A stretch of 64,000 nucleotides of DNA. Origin: Pseudomonas sp. P5_109. GTDB taxonomy: Bacteria; Pseudomonadota; Gammaproteobacteria; Pseudomonadales; Pseudomonadaceae. Position 1 is the first letter of the stretch, and every line of letters starts with the position of its first letter. Below, in pieces: positions 61,640-64,000 of the stretch. The stretch is taken from NCBI RefSeq assembly GCF_034009455.1, contig NZ_CP125380.1:1157001-1221000 (forward strand), written 5' to 3'. A program made the position numbers and the translations under genes. The notes below the pieces were generated by a model, which was given only the letters and a program-made list of their open reading frames with translations, was not told where the DNA came from and did not search any database.

Positions 61640-61790
61640 TTTTGAAAAACCGCTGCCCCGTTGCATCTATGTATTAGGCCTATTCGTGGAAGCCGTCTTC
61701 GGCTTCTGGCCAAAATTGGAAAAGCTCGTGGTATGCCGATTACAGTCAGGCCTCGAAGGCCAGTAGGAGCTTAGGCATCAATCCACGCCG
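61640..61790 (-). ncRNA. Candidate bridge RNA (seekRNA) of the IS1111-group element
   Basis: The noncoding DNA downstream of the transposase gene holds two hairpins (AGGCC/GGCCT around 61749-61761 and GAAGCCG/CGGCTTC at 61689-61706), each flanked by segments matching DNA at the recombination sites. Around the first are GTAGGAGCT (61763-61771), matching the REP right of the insertion point, and ACAGT (61742-61746), matching its left side. Around the second are AATTGGA (61714-61720), matching the transposase-side (LE) end, and CTATGTAT (61667-61674), matching the other end. The boundaries of the RNA are not known. Confidence 0.5.
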
Positions 61791-61861
61791 GTCTTACCTG
61801 GGGTCAATTTTTTTCAGCAGAGGGTCAGACGGTTAGTACCTCGGTGGCAGAACTCTGTCGC

Positions 61862-62965
61862 TCAGTGGCCCATCGTCGCTGGCTGGCCATCACCCGCGTG
61901 GCGACGATAAGTCTGGTCATTCTGTAGAAGCACCCAGACGATTCGCAGGTTGCGGTTGGCTAGCCTGATCGCAGCCTCCTTACGGCCCAACCGGCTCATC
62001 CAGTGCAACAAGCGGCGGTCATCGGGTTGCTGGGAATCAGGTCGTAGTTGTTGCAGCACCGCATGGGCTCCCTGGATCATCAGGCTGCGTAAATAAGCAT
62101 CACCTCGCTTGGTCATGCCCCCCAACCGGACCGTCTCCCCGCTGCTGTGCTGGTCAGGCACCATGCCAAAGTACGCGGCAAACTTGCGGGCATTGGGAAA
62201 TCGCTCAGGCTTGGTTTCCTTGGCCACCAGTGCCGTGGCAGTGACCGGGCCGATGCCGCGCACAGTCATTAGCCGCTTCGCCGTCATGTCAGCGTTGGCG
62301 GCCACTTCCAGGCGTCCCGTCAGTACGCTGATGCGCTCGCCCAAATGGCGCCACTCGGCCAACAGTTCGTCGATCAGCTCACGCAGCAGGCCCGGCACCG
62401 GCTGGGTGGCATCTTCCAGCACCCGCGGGATTTTCTGGCTGATCGCAACATCGCCCTGTGCCAAGGCTACGCCGTGCTCAAGCAGCAGGCCGCGCATCTG
62501 ATTACTGAGGGCCGTGCGTCGACGCACATAGCCCTGGCGGGCACGATGCAACGCCTGCATTGCCAGCGCCGCAACGCTTTTGACCGGTACTGCGCAGATT
62601 TTTTCATCGCGATTGGCCCGCAGAATCGCCAGCGCATCGTTGCGATCATTTTTAGGCCCGCTGCGATGTGTGGCCACCAAACCGGCTGGAAGAATCCGCA
62701 CCGGATTACCTTGCTCTTGCAGCTGCCGGGCCCAGGCCTGGGCACCCGGACCGGTCTCCATCAAAACCACGACATGCGCCGGCAACTGTCGGAGAAAATC
62801 ATAAAACGCCTCGCGCGACTTGATCCGCTGCTCGTAGCGCACCTGGCCGAGGATATCTTCACCGGCGACCTGAAAGACCTGTTTGGCCAAGTCGACCGCC
62901 AAGGTTGTGCAGGCCGACAAATCGGAAGAAGACACGGATTGATCAAACGAACTATGATTTTTCAT
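61862..62965 (-). CDS. IS110-family transposase (DEDD, Transposase_20)
   Basis: A 367-residue recombinase. The N-terminal RuvC-like DEDD domain shows D25 (VDLAKQVFQVA), E70 (VLMETGPGAQAW), D108 and D111 (KNDRNDALAI). The C-terminal Transposase_20 domain shows MTVRGIGPVTATALVAK and YFGMVPDQHSSGETVRLGG; the serine of HSSG is the likely catalytic one. All residues appear intact, so the protein may be active. Its ribosome binding site and start codon lie inside an extra copy of the terminal repeat (62964-62975) that can pair with the end repeat at 63029-63040. Confidence 0.93.
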   Translation of the reverse strand: MKNHSSFDQSVSSSDLSACTTLAVDLAKQVFQVAGEDILGQVRYEQRIKSREAFYDFLRQLPAHVVVLMETGPGAQAWARQLQEQGNPVRILPAGLVATHRSGPKNDRNDALAILRANRDEKICAVPVKSVAALAMQALHRARQGYVRRRTALSNQMRGLLLEHGVALAQGDVAISQKIPRVLEDATQPVPGLLRELIDELLAEWRHLGERISVLTGRLEVAANADMTAKRLMTVRGIGPVTATALVAKETKPERFPNARKFAAYFGMVPDQHSSGETVRLGGMTKRGDAYLRSLMIQGAHAVLQQLRPDSQQPDDRRLLHWMSRLGRKEAAIRLANRNLRIVWVLLQNDQTYRRHAGDGQPATMGH

Positions 62966-63040
62966 GGACTCGCCCTCGCTGTCGTTGGCTGTTTAGACTG
63001 CCACCGTGGCGCATTGACGCCTCGGCTTGGGCGAGTCCAT
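62964..63040 (-). promoter_or_regulatory. Inverted repeat that can mask the transposase start
   Basis: ATGGACTCGCCC at 62964-62975 is a third copy of the 12-bp terminal repeat. In RNA entering from outside it would pair with the copy at 63029-63040 and bury the GAGGGCGAG ribosome binding region and the AT of the start codon. Confidence 0.65.
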
Positions 63041-63069
63041 CCAATTACAGAGGGCGGCGGTAGAAAACC

Positions 63070-63093
63070 TGTAGGAGCTGGCTTGCCAGCGAT
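63070..63093. repeat. REP right of the IS element
   Basis: TGTAGGAGCTGGCTTGCCAG then CGAT. With the split REP at 61589-61609 it forms one REPIN with a short spacer once the IS is removed. Confidence 0.8.
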
Positions 63094-63120
63094 AGCGCAG
63101 GTACAGGCGCTACAGGAACG

Positions 63121-64000
63121 TCAGAACAACACCTTCGCCACATCCGCAAACTTCTTGGCAAAGTGCGCGGTCATGCCTTCCTTCAGATACTCCGGCAGTT
63201 CCTCGAAATTCCCCCGGTTGGCCTCCGGCAGAATCAGTTCGAAAATCTTCTGCCGCCGCGCCGCAATCACCTTTTCGCGCACCCCGCCAATCGGCAGTAC
63301 ATGCCCGGTCAACGTCAGCTCACCGGTCATGGCCACGCCTTTTTTCGGTGGCTGGTTGCGTGCCAGCGAGAGCAGGGCGCTGGCCATGGTCACGCCGGCG
63401 CTCGGGCCGTCTTTCGGCGTGGCGCCTTCCGGCACGTGCAGGTGGACGAAGGCTTCGTCGAAGAACTTCGGATCGCCGCCATAGGACTTCAGGTGCGAGC
63501 TGACGTAGCTGTAGGCGATCTCCGCCGACTCTTTCATCACGTCACCCAGTTGTCCGGTGAGCTTGAACCCACGGTTGAGGGTGTGGATGCGCGTGGCTTC
63601 GATCGGCAGGGTCGCGCCGCCCATGCTGGTCCAGGCCAGGCCGGTAATCACGCCGACCCCCGACAGCACCTGCTCGTTGCGGAACACCGGTTTGCCGAGG
63701 GACGTTTCGAGGTCTTTCGGGCCAAGCTTGATCACCGCCTTTGGATCGTCGAGCAGTTTCATCACCGCTTTGCGCACCAGTTTGCCGAGGTTTTTTTCCA
63801 GCTGGCGCACGCCGGCTTCACGGGCATAACCGTCGACCAACGCCTTGAGCGCGCTGTCGCTGATGCTCAGGCTGCCCTTGGACACGCCGGCTTTCTCGAG
63901 CTGCTTGGGCCACAGGTGACGCTTGGCGATGGCGACCTTTTCTTCGGTGATATAGCCCGACAGGCGAATCACTTCCATCCGGTCCAGCAACGGGCCGGGA
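63121..64000 (-). CDS. lon: ATP-dependent protease Lon, 3' part (partial at window end)
   Basis: The C-terminal 292 or so residues of Lon: the end of the AAA+ lid (RMEVIRLSGYITEEKVAIAK) and the proteolytic domain with the Ser-Lys dyad, S in PKDGPSAGVTMASALL and K in GGVREKVIAARRQ. Lon degrades misfolded and regulatory proteins in the cytoplasm. The 5' end lies beyond position 64000. Confidence 0.96.
   Translation of the reverse strand, partial: PGPLLDRMEVIRLSGYITEEKVAIAKRHLWPKQLEKAGVSKGSLSISDSALKALVDGYAREAGVRQLEKNLGKLVRKAVMKLLDDPKAVIKLGPKDLETSLGKPVFRNEQVLSGVGVITGLAWTSMGGATLPIEATRIHTLNRGFKLTGQLGDVMKESAEIAYSYVSSHLKSYGGDPKFFDEAFVHLHVPEGATPKDGPSAGVTMASALLSLARNQPPKKGVAMTGELTLTGHVLPIGGVREKVIAARRQKIFELILPEANRGNFEELPEYLKEGMTAHFAKKFADVAKVLF

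Larger units (their letters stand above)
61610..63047 (-). mobile_element. IS110-family insertion sequence, IS1111 group (1438 bp)
   Basis: The element has no target duplication. Its ends are set by the REP it splits: CAGCTCCTA at 61601-61609 rejoins CAGAGG at 63048 (one A is ambiguous). Subterminal 12-bp inverted repeats ATGGACTCGCCC (61613-61624) and GGGCGAGTCCAT (63029-63040) lie 3 bp and 7 bp from the two ends, the spacing known for the IS1111 group. The transposase is at 61862-62965. The noncoding part 3' of it is about 250 bp, and the 5' part about 80 bp, again as in IS1111 rather than IS110. Confidence 0.9.

Overview
This 64 kb window is chromosomal DNA of a Pseudomonas, most likely of the P. 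fluorescens group. The evidence is the high GC content, the isc-ndk-rlmN-pilF-rodZ-ispG-hisS-bamB-der gene order, Pseudomonas-type protein sequences throughout, and about twenty REP/REPIN palindromes of fluorescent-pseudomonad type between genes. It is almost entirely housekeeping. No tRNA, rRNA, CRISPR array, prophage or defence island was seen. One insertion sequence is present near the right end.

Layout. 1-4.2 kb: iron-sulfur cluster assembly operon (iscS 3' end, iscU, iscA, hscB, hscA, fdx, iscX). 4.2-13.6 kb: ndk, rlmN, pilF, rodZ-like gene, ispG, hisS, yfgM, bamB, der. 13.9-15.9 kb: a methionine/glutamine-type aminotransferase overlapping an omega-amidase. 16-21.4 kb, minus strand: leuA with a candidate leader peptide, an M23 peptidase, xseA and a LysR regulator divergent from a TauE/SafE permease. 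22.4-27.3 kb: holC-pepA group divergent from lptF-lptG. 27.5-33.6 kb: lepA, lepB, rnc, era, recO, pdxJ; the gene expected between lepB and rnc appears lost. 33.6-39.6 kb: mltF, purL and a YqfO-like protein. 39.8-47.1 kb, minus strand: a complete N-acetylglucosamine uptake and catabolism operon (nagR, nagA, SIS-domain deaminase, EIIA-HPr-EI fusion, two-IIB nagE). 47.5-53 kb: L,D-transpeptidase, two Nudix enzymes, gamma carbonic anhydrase, DUF1289 protein, VUT-family transporter, purT and a zinc-ribbon protein. 53.1-58.4 kb: guaB, guaA, multicopper oxidase, tadA. 58.5-61.5 kb, minus strand: cmoB, cmoA, a YhhN protein and a chagasin-like lipoprotein. 61.6-63.05 kb: an IS110-family (IS1111 group) element. 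63.1-64 kb: the 3' part of lon.

The most interesting object is the IS1111-group element. Its ends can be set to the base because it split a REP palindrome. Its termini lie 7 and 3 bp outside 12-bp subterminal inverted repeats. Joining its ends would create a TAGACA-N17-CATAAT promoter. Its 3' noncoding region contains hairpins flanked by short segments that match the target and the element's own ends, in the arrangement expected of a bridge RNA (seekRNA) programmed to hit REP sequences. The second theme is REPINs acting as genome structure. Near-identical copies lie in inverted orientation around one gene and 10 kb apart, one REPIN supplies the stop codons of two convergent genes, and REPINs sit at several junctions where gene order differs from that recalled for P. 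putida.
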